Shown one piece after another: positions 31,483-41,433 of a stretch of DNA of 64,000 nucleotides. The notes beneath the pieces are model-generated. The model ran no database searches and was not told where the DNA came from. It saw only the letters and a list, made by a program, of their open reading frames with translations. Numbering within the stretch: the first letter of the stretch is position 1; the number at the start of each line of letters is the position of its first letter. Position numbers and translations under genes: made by a program. Origin of the DNA: Mangrovimicrobium sp048323675 (GTDB lineage Bacteria > Pseudomonadota > Gammaproteobacteria > Pseudomonadales > Halieaceae); the NCBI RefSeq assembly GCF_048323675.1, contig NZ_JBLWFK010000006.1, forward strand, positions 310,001 to 374,000. The letters are read 5' to 3'.

Positions 31483-32379
31483 TCACTTCAGTTTTCCGTA
31501 CAGGTCGTACTCGGTAAATACCGCCTGGAGTTTACTGTCGTTACCGGAATCGCGCTGCCAGTTGCCGTGCTTGAGCGACCCGGCCTGCGAGCCTTCGATG
31601 GTGAGAAAGCGCTCCTTCCAGTCGCGCGGATCGTCCAGCCGGGCGCACAGCACACCGTTTTTCAGGCTCATCGCTTTCAGCCAGATGTCATCGGCACCGG
31701 GGCTCAGGCGCATGAACTGGTCGCGGTTCAAAACCTCGGCAGCCAGGGCGCCGGGAAAATACAGCACGCCGCAGACGCCGGTGGGAAACACCAGCGCGGA
31801 TGGCGCGCCCCCGGCAGGGTTGGTCTGCCAGGACTGGTAGGGGGTCGGCCGCCCCTGCCGGTCGAGCGCCATGGTGTGGGCGCGGTGGGCATGGATGCAG
31901 TCGGGCCGCGCCAGCCACGCTTGGTACAGTTCTTCCACCATGTCCGGCGGATAGAGCATGTCGTCGTCCACGGTGACAATCAGGCTCCGCGGGCAACTCT
32001 CCAGGGCGTGGATGATCTTCTGGTAGGCGCCGATGTTTTCATCGCGAATCTCGATTTCCAGGCCCCTGGCCTGCTGCCGCTGCAGCAGCGCCGGGATGCC
32101 CCCGGCGGGAATATCCCCGGGGGACAGCCAGAGCACGATCCGGTCCGGAGGCAGGGACTGCTGCAGCAGGCTTTCGATCACCAGGTAGAGGTCGCGCATG
32201 CGCGGGGCATAGGAGGTCAGCGACACCACGATCTCGTGCCTGGCGTCGTTGCCGACACCGACCCGTGTGCTGGACAGCGCCTGCTGCTGCAACAGCGCGC
32301 TGTGCACCATCGACTTCAACTTGCGATTGTTGTTGCGGTCGTGCTGCTTCAGGCGGCGCTTGGCGAAGTAACTGATCAT
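31483..32379 (-). CDS. Glycosyltransferase, GT2-like
   Basis: 298 residues with the DDD nucleotide-sugar/metal motif in VTVDDDMLYPPDM (about 135-147) after VSLTSYAPRM and LYLVIESLLQQ, which form the nucleotide-binding front. LSPGADDIWLKAMSL is the acceptor-side ED/DD region. No membrane helix. It starts 3 bases after the O-antigen-ligase-like gene and belongs to the lipopolysaccharide core cluster. Sugar and linkage not predictable. Confidence 0.8.
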   Translation of the reverse strand: MISYFAKRRLKQHDRNNNRKLKSMVHSALLQQQALSSTRVGVGNDARHEIVVSLTSYAPRMRDLYLVIESLLQQSLPPDRIVLWLSPGDIPAGGIPALLQRQQARGLEIEIRDENIGAYQKIIHALESCPRSLIVTVDDDMLYPPDMVEELYQAWLARPDCIHAHRAHTMALDRQGRPTPYQSWQTNPAGGAPSALVFPTGVCGVLYFPGALAAEVLNRDQFMRLSPGADDIWLKAMSLKNGVLCARLDDPRDWKERFLTIEGSQAGSLKHGNWQRDSGNDSKLQAVFTEYDLYGKLK

Positions 32380-32382
32380 TCC

Positions 32383-33726
32383 CTATTCCTGCGTCCGGTT
32401 CGCGGGTCCTGCAGTATACGCGCCAGGCGACCCGCGCAGGGTGAGCGCGAGCTGGCCGCCGGCGACCAGGCTGAAAACGTAAATACCCGTCTGGTAGTAC
32501 ATGTAAGATTCAAACATATTTACCACCAGCCAGTAGCACCCGAAGGCCAGCCAGAACCAGAAAAAATCCCCGTCGAGGGCGCCGCTGCGACGGGCCTCGC
32601 GCACGCAGCGGGTGACATATGCGAGCAAGGCGACGAATATCGCCAGGCCAGCCAGGCCAAAGTTGACCAGGGTCCCGAGGTAGCTGTTGTGCAGGTGGCG
32701 GAAGCGCTCGTGCTCCGCCTTGCTCAAGCCGGGCGTCGCCCGCACCACCTCGCCGCGGCCATTGCCGCCCCAGCCAAACAGCGGCCGCTGGACGATCCAG
32801 TCGACGGCCTCGCGCCAGGTGTACAACCGCACCCGGATACTTTCGGTCTCCGTCGAGTCCGCATTCTGCAGCTGTACGTCGGGCTGCAGGGCCGACAGGT
32901 CACCGACCCGCTGGGCGACGATACCGCTGCCTAGCACCAGCAACACCAGGAGGGCGGCCGCCAGCCCCAGCCGGGTGCGCCAGCCCAGCGCCAGCAGACG
33001 CGCCAGGTAGCTGCGCCGGCGCTGGGTGCCGATGACACAGGCGAACAGGAGGCTGGTGAGGAGCAGCGCCAGCAGCAGCGCCACCCAGATGGCCCGGGTC
33101 TGGGCGATGATCACGAACAGCGCCGTCACCAGCAGCGCCAGCAGGTACAGCGGGCGCGTCCAGCGCCTGCCGGCGCTGGCGGAAAAGCGCCAGTAGCGCG
33201 GCAGGAAGGCGGCCAATCCCAGCACCGCCACCCCGAACAGCATGCCGGTGTGCTGGGAATTGACCAGGCCGAATTCGATGCGGCTGCCACGCAGGCCGTT
33301 GCGGATTTCCTGCCAACCCTCACCGCAGAGCCACGGCGCCAGCAGCAGCACGGCGAGGCCGCAGCCCCAGAGGCCAAACACCCCGCGCGGGCTGGCGGGC
33401 GCGAACATCGCCACCGGAATGAGAAAGAACCAGGCGGCGAGGCGCTCGACCTTGGGGGAGCTTTCGGCAATCTCCGGCGACAGCCACAGGCACATCACCC
33501 AGCTCACCAGCTGGGTCAGAACCGCCAGGAAAAACAGCCGGGTGACAAAGGTGTAGCGCAGGGGATGGCGGAACCAGGCGATAGCCACGGCCGCCATCAG
33601 TACCATCAGCTGGCCGGCGTAGTCCGCCGGTTTGTCGGTGAACAGCCGGGTCAGGGTGTAGGCGAGCAGTAACAGCTGTCCAGAGCGGAAAAACCACGTG
33701 GGCAGGCGGGTGGCCTCATCGCGCAC
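32383..33726 (-). CDS. O-antigen ligase family membrane protein
   Basis: 447 residues with about 11-12 membrane helices. It has the large periplasmic loop typical of WaaL-like proteins (between about residues 260 and 350), with RLYTWREAVDWI, PLFGWGGNGRGE and HLHNSYLGTLVNFGL carrying the conserved Arg and His. It transfers undecaprenyl-linked glycans to lipid A-core or, in relatives, to proteins. The GTG at 33726 is preferred, because GGAGGAGG precedes it and the upstream frame lies inside the yrbL-like gene. It overlaps that gene's stop by 11 bases. The cluster context supports an LPS role. Confidence 0.85.
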   Translation of the reverse strand: MRDEATRLPTWFFRSGQLLLLAYTLTRLFTDKPADYAGQLMVLMAAVAIAWFRHPLRYTFVTRLFFLAVLTQLVSWVMCLWLSPEIAESSPKVERLAAWFFLIPVAMFAPASPRGVFGLWGCGLAVLLLAPWLCGEGWQEIRNGLRGSRIEFGLVNSQHTGMLFGVAVLGLAAFLPRYWRFSASAGRRWTRPLYLLALLVTALFVIIAQTRAIWVALLLALLLTSLLFACVIGTQRRRSYLARLLALGWRTRLGLAAALLVLLVLGSGIVAQRVGDLSALQPDVQLQNADSTETESIRVRLYTWREAVDWIVQRPLFGWGGNGRGEVVRATPGLSKAEHERFRHLHNSYLGTLVNFGLAGLAIFVALLAYVTRCVREARRSGALDGDFFWFWLAFGCYWLVVNMFESYMYYQTGIYVFSLVAGGQLALTLRGSPGAYTAGPANRTQE

Positions 33727-34423
33727 GCTGTTCCTCCTCCAGCCAGCCGTGATAGCCGAAGTCCTCGGGCGTGTCGCGCTTGTCCAGTTGCTCGCGAATG
33801 GTGTCCTCGAGCGCCGTGATGCGGCGGCGCGCCTTGCGCCGGGCCAGGCCGCGGCAGTAGCTGGCCAGCGGCAGCAGGTCCGGCCAGCCGAGGCCGTCGA
33901 TGACCCACAGGCGCAGCGGATTGCCGCCGGCACACTGCACCACGAGGTTGTGGGACAGCAGCTTGCGCGAGGGCATGCCCGCGGCGCTCCAGGCGGCGCC
34001 GAATTCCGCCAGCACGCGCTCGAGGGCGGCGTCCCTGCCGCGCTGCCACAGGTATTGCTTCAGGGTGACCGCGATGAGCCCGTCGTCGTCGCGCACCAGG
34101 TCCTGGCAGAGCCCCGCGCCGAACTCGGTTTCCACCCAGCCGTGCAGCCGGGGAATCATGCTGAAGGCGGCTTCGCCCACCGAGCGCTGGATCGCCGCGT
34201 AGACCCCGGCTTCCTCGCGGTTGTCGTCAAAACTGGACAGCGGCTTGAGGTTTTTCGGAAAACCGCTCTCGCCGCGCTTGATCGCGGGGCTGCGGTCGGG
34301 GCGCAGCACCTTGATGCAACGCCCGCTGTCGCGCGGATCGACAAAGCACAGGCGGTTGCCGCCGCGGCTGAAGGCCGCCGCTTCGCCGCCCAGCATCACC
34401 TTCGCACTCACCTGCTCAATCAC
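33716..34423 (-). CDS. YrbL family protein (kinase-like fold)
   Basis: 235 residues matching the PhoP-regulated YrbL family. Landmarks are ALGG-type N-terminus VMLGGEAAAFSRGGNRLCFV, CIKVLRP (the kinase-type lysine), HGWVETEFGAGLCQDLV, and SHNLVVQ plus LWVIDGLG (catalytic-loop and metal Asp positions). Its relatives include LPS-core kinases and it sits among glycosyltransferases, so sugar phosphorylation is a reasonable inference. GTG start at 34423; a second in-frame GTG 12 bases later is an alternative. Confidence 0.82.
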   Translation of the reverse strand: MIEQVSAKVMLGGEAAAFSRGGNRLCFVDPRDSGRCIKVLRPDRSPAIKRGESGFPKNLKPLSSFDDNREEAGVYAAIQRSVGEAAFSMIPRLHGWVETEFGAGLCQDLVRDDDGLIAVTLKQYLWQRGRDAALERVLAEFGAAWSAAGMPSRKLLSHNLVVQCAGGNPLRLWVIDGLGWPDLLPLASYCRGLARRKARRRITALEDTIREQLDKRDTPEDFGYHGWLEEEQRAR

Positions 34424-34441
34424 CTTTTATTCACCCGTTTT

Positions 34442-35491
34442 TCAACCCCGGCGCTCTGCCGCCAGCTTGCGGAACAGCTCGGCGTAGCGCGCCAGGATCA
34501 CCGATTCCGCAAACTGCTCGCGGTAACAGCGCGCGCCGGACCCGGCCATGGTCCGGGCCGCTGCCGGGTCGGCCAGCGACTGCCGGATCGCGGCGGCCAG
34601 CGCGGGCGCGTCGTCGATGGGCGTCAGCAGGCCGCTCTGGCCGTCGTCAATCAATTCCTCCGGCCCCTGGGAGCGGGTCGCCACCACCGGGCACTGCCGG
34701 AACCAGGCCTCGAGGATGATATTGCCCAGGCCCTCATGGCGGGAGGAACAGACAAACAGGTCCGCGCTGTGCATCAGCGCGCCGACATCGTCGCGCCAGC
34801 CGAGAAAGCGCACCCGCTCGCCGATGCCGAGCGCCCCGGCCTGCTCGCGCAGCGCGGCGTCCTCGGGGCCGACGCCGGCGAGGCAGAGCACCGCGTCCGG
34901 TACCTGCGCCAGCGCGTCGAGCAGCACGTCGAAGCCCTTGTTGCGGTGCAGGCGGCCGGCGGCCAGCAGCAGCGGCACGCCCTCGGCCACACCGAGTTCG
35001 CTGCGCGGCACCGGCGCGCGCAGCGTTTCGTCGACAAAATTGGGGATGCACTGCACCCGCGCCGCGGGCATGCCGCCGCGCACCAGGTGATCGCAGATGC
35101 CCTGGGTGTTGCCGATCCAGAAATCCGCGTGGCGGTAGTACTTGAGGTCGTAGTAATGCCCGAGGCGGCAGGCAAGCCGGTAATCCCCGCGCGGGGTGAG
35201 GATCGAGGCGCGGTTCATCCAGGTGAGCACCACATCCGGGGCGGAGGCTTGCAAGGCGCGGCGGTAGCGCCAGTGGTCGAGCACATCGAGGCGGCCGCCG
35301 AAGCGGAAGCTGCGCAGGTCCACCCCCGCCGCGCGCAGCTGGGCACTGCGCGCCGGGTAATCGCGGGTGAAGGCCACCTGGTCGATACCGGCCACCTGCT
35401 CGAAACCGGCCACCAGCCGGGTGTAGAAACTCTCGGCGCCGCCGTGCTCGGCGCCGGCCATCACCTGCGCTACCCGGATATCACTGCTCAT
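34442..35491 (-). CDS. Glycosyltransferase family 4
   Basis: 349 residues, GT-B fold. N-terminal VAQVMAGAEHGGAESF is the usual GT4 opening (glycine-rich loop). LLAAGRLHRNKGFDVLLDAL (about 190-210) starts the C-terminal domain, and FVCSSRHEGLGNIILEAW contains the E-x7-E-type motif. The ATG overlaps the TGA of the preceding glycosyltransferase (ATGA), showing translational coupling. Probably adds a core-region sugar. Donor unknown. Confidence 0.92.
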   Translation of the reverse strand: MSSDIRVAQVMAGAEHGGAESFYTRLVAGFEQVAGIDQVAFTRDYPARSAQLRAAGVDLRSFRFGGRLDVLDHWRYRRALQASAPDVVLTWMNRASILTPRGDYRLACRLGHYYDLKYYRHADFWIGNTQGICDHLVRGGMPAARVQCIPNFVDETLRAPVPRSELGVAEGVPLLLAAGRLHRNKGFDVLLDALAQVPDAVLCLAGVGPEDAALREQAGALGIGERVRFLGWRDDVGALMHSADLFVCSSRHEGLGNIILEAWFRQCPVVATRSQGPEELIDDGQSGLLTPIDDAPALAAAIRQSLADPAAARTMAGSGARCYREQFAESVILARYAELFRKLAAERRG

Positions 35492-36507
35492 GCGTCGCGG
35501 CACCAGGCGTAGTCGTGGCTGAAGGGCAATTGCAGGCTGGCCTCGACGATATAGCGGGCGTAGAGCCGGCTGTTGATCTCAGCGTGGAAAAACGCCCGCC
35601 CCCGCGCGGCCCACTCGCGGCGCATGGCGTCGTCCGCGGCGAACTGTCGCACCTGGCCCAGCAGCTCTTCCGGGCTGTTGAAATAGACCATGCTCTCGGC
35701 GGGCATCAGGCTGGCGAAATCGCCGCTGGCGTGGGTGAACGTCAACAGGCCGTTGCCGACCATCTGCGCCATGCGCGCCGAGGAATACCAGTGCAGTCCC
35801 TCCTGGCGATTCAGGTTGAGGCCCATCTTGCTGTCGGCCAGCGCCTCGTCGTAGTCGCGGCCCCAGACACCGGGCGTGCCGAAGCTGCCCGGGGTGTAGA
35901 AATTGATGTCCGCGCCAAGGTTATCCTTCAGGTAACGCACGGTCTTGCCGCGCTCGGTGTAATCCTCGGACTTGCTGCAAAAGATCAGGTCGTGGCCCTG
36001 GTCGGAGCGCAGCGAGGCGTCCGCGCTCTCGATGGCCGGGTCCACCGGGTTGGGCATGTGCCACAGCCGCGCGCGCTTGCCGGCAAAGCGCGCCAGTTCG
36101 CGCGCGCCGGTGGAGACGAACATGGCGTCCACCACCTCGCAGCGGTGCGCGATCTTGGCGGCGTTCTCCGGCACGAACAGCGGGTCGTTGTTGGCCCCGG
36201 CAATCACCAGGCCGGGGACGATCCCGCGCATGGCCTCGAGGGTTTCGTTGCGGATGATGTCGCAGTGGCCGACGATCACCAGTTGCGGGGCAAAGGCCTC
36301 GACGGTTTCCAGCAGGCGCCGGTTGGAAGCTTTTACACCCAGGTCGCGGATACCGAAGGGCGCCTCGAAAGCCGCCACGTCGCGGTCGGAGAAACCGCGC
36401 ACAAAGTAGTCGTTTTTCACCAGCCCGAAATACAGCTTCTGCGCCCAGCTGACCCGGGTCTGGCCGTACTTGCGCAATTGCTGGTGGGCTACGTGCAGGA
36501 TTCGCAT
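35488..36507 (-). CDS. Glycosyltransferase (GT-B, glycosyltransferase-like 1_2 C-domain)
   Basis: 339 residues. MRILHVAHQQLRKYGQTRV opens a Rossmann domain; the C-terminal half contains RDYDEALADSKMGLNLNRQEGLHWYSSARMAQMV (landmark region about 218-250) with the E-G-x-x-x-x-S-x-R pattern of cytoplasmic glycosyltransferases. It starts 17 bp after the upstream GT4 stop and overlaps the downstream one by 4 bp. Part of the LPS core gene run. Donor not identified. Confidence 0.82.
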   Translation of the reverse strand: MRILHVAHQQLRKYGQTRVSWAQKLYFGLVKNDYFVRGFSDRDVAAFEAPFGIRDLGVKASNRRLLETVEAFAPQLVIVGHCDIIRNETLEAMRGIVPGLVIAGANNDPLFVPENAAKIAHRCEVVDAMFVSTGARELARFAGKRARLWHMPNPVDPAIESADASLRSDQGHDLIFCSKSEDYTERGKTVRYLKDNLGADINFYTPGSFGTPGVWGRDYDEALADSKMGLNLNRQEGLHWYSSARMAQMVGNGLLTFTHASGDFASLMPAESMVYFNSPEELLGQVRQFAADDAMRREWAARGRAFFHAEINSRLYARYIVEASLQLPFSHDYAWCRDA

Positions 36508-36524
36508 GTTGATTGCTTTCGCTC

Positions 36525-37658
36525 CTATGTCCGCTGTGCCGCCAGCGGCCCGGCCCGTTGGTCGAGCAGCGACTGGTAGACCCCGAGCGTCGCCTCCACT
36601 TGCGCCTGCAGGGTGAAGCCCGCGTCCAGGTTTACGGCGGGCGGCGCCGCCAGGAAACGCCGTGCGGTGTCCGCCAGCCGCTGCAGGTCGTCCTTCGGCA
36701 CCAGCCCCTGGGGAAAACAGGCGCGCAGGGATTCCGCCGGCCCGCCCTCGTCCCAGGCCAGCACCGGACGGCCCACGGCGAGGGCTTCGATCACCGTGCG
36801 GCCGAAGGGCTCGGCGTGCCGGGAAAGGTTACACACCAGGGTGGATACGGCATACAGCTCGGCCATATCGGCGCGGTGGCCGAGGAAGGTAATGTCGGCG
36901 TCGAGGCCCAGAGTGTGCACGCGGCGCTCCAGTTCCTCGCGGTAGCTCTCCTTGCCGGGATCGCCCTCGCCGACGATCACACCGTGGCAATGCACCCCCG
37001 CGGCCCGCAGCAGGGCCATCAGCTGCAGGAATTCCAGCTGCCCTTTCCAGCGGGTGAGGCGTCCGGGCATCAGTAGAAGCGGCACGCCCTGTAATCGCGG
37101 GTGCTGTGAGAAAAAGGCGTCGCGCCACGCGGCGTCGGGAACGAAGCCGGCAGGAAACTGGCCGGTGTCCACACCGCGATGGATGCGGGTGATGCGCGCG
37201 GGGTCGATACGCGGGTAATTTTCTTCGATGTAATCGCGCACATTGTCCGAAATCGCGATCACCCGGTCGCCGCAGCCCATGATCTCGCTGTAGCGGCTGA
37301 CCGAGTAGAGGCCGTGGAACGTCGAGACCAGCGCCGGCCGCTGCGCCCGCGGACGCCGGCCGACGGCCAGCCAGGTCATCCACGCCGGGATGCGCGAGCG
37401 GACATGAATAATGTCGGGGGCCAGTTCGTCGAGCCGCCTGCGCAGTCCGGGCACCTTGAACAGGGAGGCCAGCGACTTGCGGTGCACCGGGTAGGCGACA
37501 TGCCGGCTGCCCTCGGCTTCCAGCTGCGCCACCAGCCGCCCGCCGTTGGACATCACCAGCGAGTCGTGGCCGCGGCACACCAGCTCGCGGGCGAGGTCCA
37601 GCGTACCGCGCTCGACACCGCCGCTCTCGAGATTGGGCAGAACCTGTAGGACTCTCAT
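36525..37658 (-). CDS. Glycosyltransferase family 4
   Basis: 377 residues. MRVLQVLPNLESGGVERGTL is the classic GT4 N-terminus. The central DIIHVRSRIPAWMTW and the C-domain start LLMPGRLTRWKGQLEFL, then HAEPFGRTVIEALAVGRPV with the E-x7-E motif, complete the signature. Start fixed at 37658 by TAATG overlap with the ELM1-family gene. It resembles WaaG-type and heptosyl- or glucosyl-transferring enzymes in general form only. Confidence 0.93.
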   Translation of the reverse strand: MRVLQVLPNLESGGVERGTLDLARELVCRGHDSLVMSNGGRLVAQLEAEGSRHVAYPVHRKSLASLFKVPGLRRRLDELAPDIIHVRSRIPAWMTWLAVGRRPRAQRPALVSTFHGLYSVSRYSEIMGCGDRVIAISDNVRDYIEENYPRIDPARITRIHRGVDTGQFPAGFVPDAAWRDAFFSQHPRLQGVPLLLMPGRLTRWKGQLEFLQLMALLRAAGVHCHGVIVGEGDPGKESYREELERRVHTLGLDADITFLGHRADMAELYAVSTLVCNLSRHAEPFGRTVIEALAVGRPVLAWDEGGPAESLRACFPQGLVPKDDLQRLADTARRFLAAPPAVNLDAGFTLQAQVEATLGVYQSLLDQRAGPLAAQRT

Positions 37659-38563
37659 TATTGGTGGCGCCGGGCCCCACTCATCCATTGCGTGAGGTAT
37701 TGTGCCACACGCCCGGCTTCATCGAGAGTCCCGGCGCCGACGGGCATGTCACCCGCTGCCTGGAGTCCTTCGAGGTCAGTCACCGCGCCTTCCTGTAGCA
37801 GGGCATCCAGGCCCCGGCTGACCCGGGACTCGCCGAGCCGCGGCACCGCCAGCACGCCCACCCGGGCGCCCGCGGTCATTGCCTCGTAGACCATCGAGGC
37901 GCTGTCCTCGGTAATCCAGATCACCCCGCATGCAGCCATCTGCCGGCGCAGCCAGTCGCGGTCGGTCTGTGCAAACGGCGTAAAAGCGAAATCCGCCGAG
38001 GCCAACTGTGCCAATTGGCTGTCGAGGGAGTCCGGCGTCCGTCGGGAAGTGGTCACCTGCCAGCGCACAGCGGGCAGCAGCGCGCGCAGTTGCCCGACCT
38101 GCTCAAGGATGGCGCTGTCACTCCAGCCGTGGTGCTTGGAGGGGCCGCCAAGCAACAACAGCCCGGACTGCGGATCGGCGCCAGCGCCGGGACGGATATC
38201 GTTGAGCATGCCCCGGGTCGTCAGCACCCGCGACGAGGGCGCGACACTGTCGTGTTCCGGGATCACGCACAGGTCGAACAGGAAACGCGGCAGGCTGGGT
38301 TTCATCAGTACCACCAACTTCGCCTTGCTGGACCACTTCAGGCGCAGCCCGGCCCAGTGGGTACGATGGCCGGCGGCGAGGATCAGGTCCGGCAGGGGCA
38401 CCGGCCCGGGCACGTCCGCGCTGACATCCAGCCAGCTGGTCACTACCGGCTGCAATTCGCCAAGGGCCTGCGCCAGCCCCGCCAGCTGCGTGCGGTGTCC
38501 GGGTTTGCCGTCGGTGACGCAACAGAGGTTCAGGGGCCGCACAGTCTCTCGTCTCCGGATCAT
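37658..38563 (-). CDS. ELM1/GtrOC1 family putative glycosyltransferase
   Basis: 301 residues of the family that includes the plant mitochondrial-fission factor ELM1 and bacterial LPS-modifying GtrOC1. LCCVTDGKPGHRTQLAGLA is the diagnostic N-terminal motif; LILAAGHRTHW, LLLLGGPSKHHGWS and WITEDSASMVYEAM are further landmarks. The GT-B-like fold suggests a nucleotide-sugar enzyme. The ATG at 38563 is preferred over an upstream in-frame start within the argG downstream region. First gene of the overlapping LPS cluster, 69 bp from argG. Confidence 0.87.
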   Translation of the reverse strand: MIRRRETVRPLNLCCVTDGKPGHRTQLAGLAQALGELQPVVTSWLDVSADVPGPVPLPDLILAAGHRTHWAGLRLKWSSKAKLVVLMKPSLPRFLFDLCVIPEHDSVAPSSRVLTTRGMLNDIRPGAGADPQSGLLLLGGPSKHHGWSDSAILEQVGQLRALLPAVRWQVTTSRRTPDSLDSQLAQLASADFAFTPFAQTDRDWLRRQMAACGVIWITEDSASMVYEAMTAGARVGVLAVPRLGESRVSRGLDALLQEGAVTDLEGLQAAGDMPVGAGTLDEAGRVAQYLTQWMSGARRHQ

Positions 38564-38632
38564 CGCCCCTGCGCGCCCCCCGTTTCCTGCACGCATGCGG
38601 TTCGCGGGGGGGCGCGCTGGGGCAACCAGGGC

Positions 38633-39853
<1,221 letters not shown>

Positions 39854-39973
39854 GACTTGCTCCGTGGGTTTGCTTTGAAAAGGGGGCGTATTCTACTGTA
39901 GTGCCGCTTGGAATTCACTTGTGGTTTATTGGGACTTAGTAGCCGGAGGGGACTTCGCAACCCGGAGCGGCTA

Positions 39974-40074
39974 CCGGATTACCCCTCGCCGGGACCGCCA
40001 AAAAGCGCACATCCATGTGCAGGCTCGGCCTCGGACATCCATGTCCTCGGACGCCCCGTCGAGGGGTAATCCGG
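39974..40074. repeat. Palindromic element, copy A (101 bp)
   Basis: Outer 15-bp perfect inverted arms CCGGATTACCCCTCG (39974-39988) and its complement (40060-40074). Inside are two small hairpins around the same core, GCACAT-CC-ATGTGC (40006-40019) and GGACAT-CC-ATGTCC (40034-40047), joined by AGGCTCGGCCTC. Confidence 0.88.
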
Positions 40075-40145
40075 CATCCACTCCTGCTTGAGTGCCAGCG
40101 AATCGGCATCAGGGTAATAAATGACCAGTATGGCTGTGAAGAGGA

Positions 40146-40255
40146 CTGAGTACGGCATGTGGCCCCCGGAAAACGTCTGAGGCCATGGATGGCCGAAGCC
40201 GAGCTGCCATGGATGGCGCTTTTGCGGTTTTCAGGGGGCCACATGCCGTACTCAG
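40146..40255. repeat. Palindromic element, copy B (110 bp, opposite orientation)
   Basis: Perfect 22-bp inverted arms at 40146-40167 and 40234-40255, extended inward by AAAAC/GTTTT pairing. The inside is GGCCAT-GG-ATGGCC, GAAGCCGAGCT, GCCAT-GG-ATGGC, i.e. the reverse complement of the copy A architecture (hairpin, AGCTCGGC(C/T)TC spacer, hairpin). Confidence 0.9.
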
Positions 40256-40385
40256 GCCGACTATCGAAGTCCCAGCCGCGCCAACGCCAAACTACAGACA
40301 CTGGGTCCCCCGTGGACCAGGCGGGACTGACCCAAAGCGGGAAATCCTGTAGCATGGCACCCACTCCCTGCTGGACTTAACACCC

Positions 40386-41423
40386 GTGACCGAACTGACC
40401 ATTACCCGCCCCGACGACTGGCACGTACACCTGCGCGACGGCGCCGCCCTCGGGCTCACCTGCGCCGACATGGCGCGCTATTTCGGCCGGGTCATCGTCA
40501 TGCCCAACCTGACCCCGCCGGTGACCACCGTGGCGGAGGCCGGGGCCTACCGCGAGCGCATTCTGGCGGCGATGGCCGGTCTGCCGCGGCAGTTCGAGCC
40601 GTTGATGACCCTGTACCTGACCGACCGCACCGACGCGGCGGAGATCCAGCGGGCGGCGGACTGCGATTTCGTGCACGCGGTGAAACTCTACCCGGCGGGC
40701 GCGACCACCAACTCGGACGCCGGGGTGGCGCAGCTGGACGCGCTCTACCCGACACTGGAGGCCATGGAGAAGGCCGACCTGCCGCTGCTGGTGCACGGTG
40801 AGGTGACCGATGCGGAAATCGACATTTTCGACCGGGAGAAAGTCTTCATCGACCGCCACCTGGAGCCGATTACCCGGCGCTTCCCCGGGCTGCGGGTGGT
40901 GTTCGAGCACATCACCACGGCGGACGCGGTGGCCTTCGTCGAGACCAGCGGGGCGCAGGTGGCGGCGACGATCACCGCCCACCACCTGATGTTCAACCGC
41001 AATGACATGCTGGTTGGCGGGGTGCGTCCCCATTATTACTGCCTGCCGATTCTCAAACGCAACATTCACCAGCAGGCGCTGGTCCGGGCGGCGGTATCGG
41101 GGAACAGCAAGTTTTTCCTCGGCACCGACTCGGCGCCCCACGCCCGCCACCGCAAGGAAACCGACTGCGGCTGTGCCGGGGTCTACAGCGGCCACGCGGC
41201 GATCGAGTTCTACGCCGGGGTGTTCGAGGGCGAGAACGCGCTGGACAAACTGGAGGGCTTCGCCTCCCATTACGGCGCGGATTTCTACCGCCTGCCGCGC
41301 AATGGCGACAGCATTACCCTGCGCCGGGAGAGCTGGCCGGTGCCGGCTGAATTGCAGCTGGGCGAGGACGCGCTGACGCCGCTGTACGCCGGGCAGGACC
41401 TGCCCTGGCAGGTGGTCGGCTGA
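40386..41423 (+). CDS. pyrC: Dihydroorotase (class II)
   Basis: 345 residues; cyclises carbamoyl-aspartate to dihydroorotate in pyrimidine synthesis. Zinc ligands His13 and His15 are in DDWHVHLRDG; the carboxylated lysine lies in AVKLYPAGATTNS (near 100); further His in LLVHGE and FEHITTADAV; the catalytic Asp in LGTDSAPHARH. GTG start at 40386. The length and motifs fit the E. coli-type PyrC. rnt follows 10 bp downstream. Confidence 0.96.
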   Translation: MTELTITRPDDWHVHLRDGAALGLTCADMARYFGRVIVMPNLTPPVTTVAEAGAYRERILAAMAGLPRQFEPLMTLYLTDRTDAAEIQRAADCDFVHAVKLYPAGATTNSDAGVAQLDALYPTLEAMEKADLPLLVHGEVTDAEIDIFDREKVFIDRHLEPITRRFPGLRVVFEHITTADAVAFVETSGAQVAATITAHHLMFNRNDMLVGGVRPHYYCLPILKRNIHQQALVRAAVSGNSKFFLGTDSAPHARHRKETDCGCAGVYSGHAAIEFYAGVFEGENALDKLEGFASHYGADFYRLPRNGDSITLRRESWPVPAELQLGEDALTPLYAGQDLPWQVVG

Positions 41424-41433
41424 GGTCGGGCGC

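Larger units (their letters stand above)
39854..40385. other. argG-pyrC intergenic region with two palindromic repeat elements
   Basis: 532 bp without a gene. It must contain the divergent promoters of argG and pyrC, but most of it is taken by two large inverted-repeat elements described separately (39974-40074 and 40146-40255). No clear operator or terminator with a T tract was found. Confidence 0.8.
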
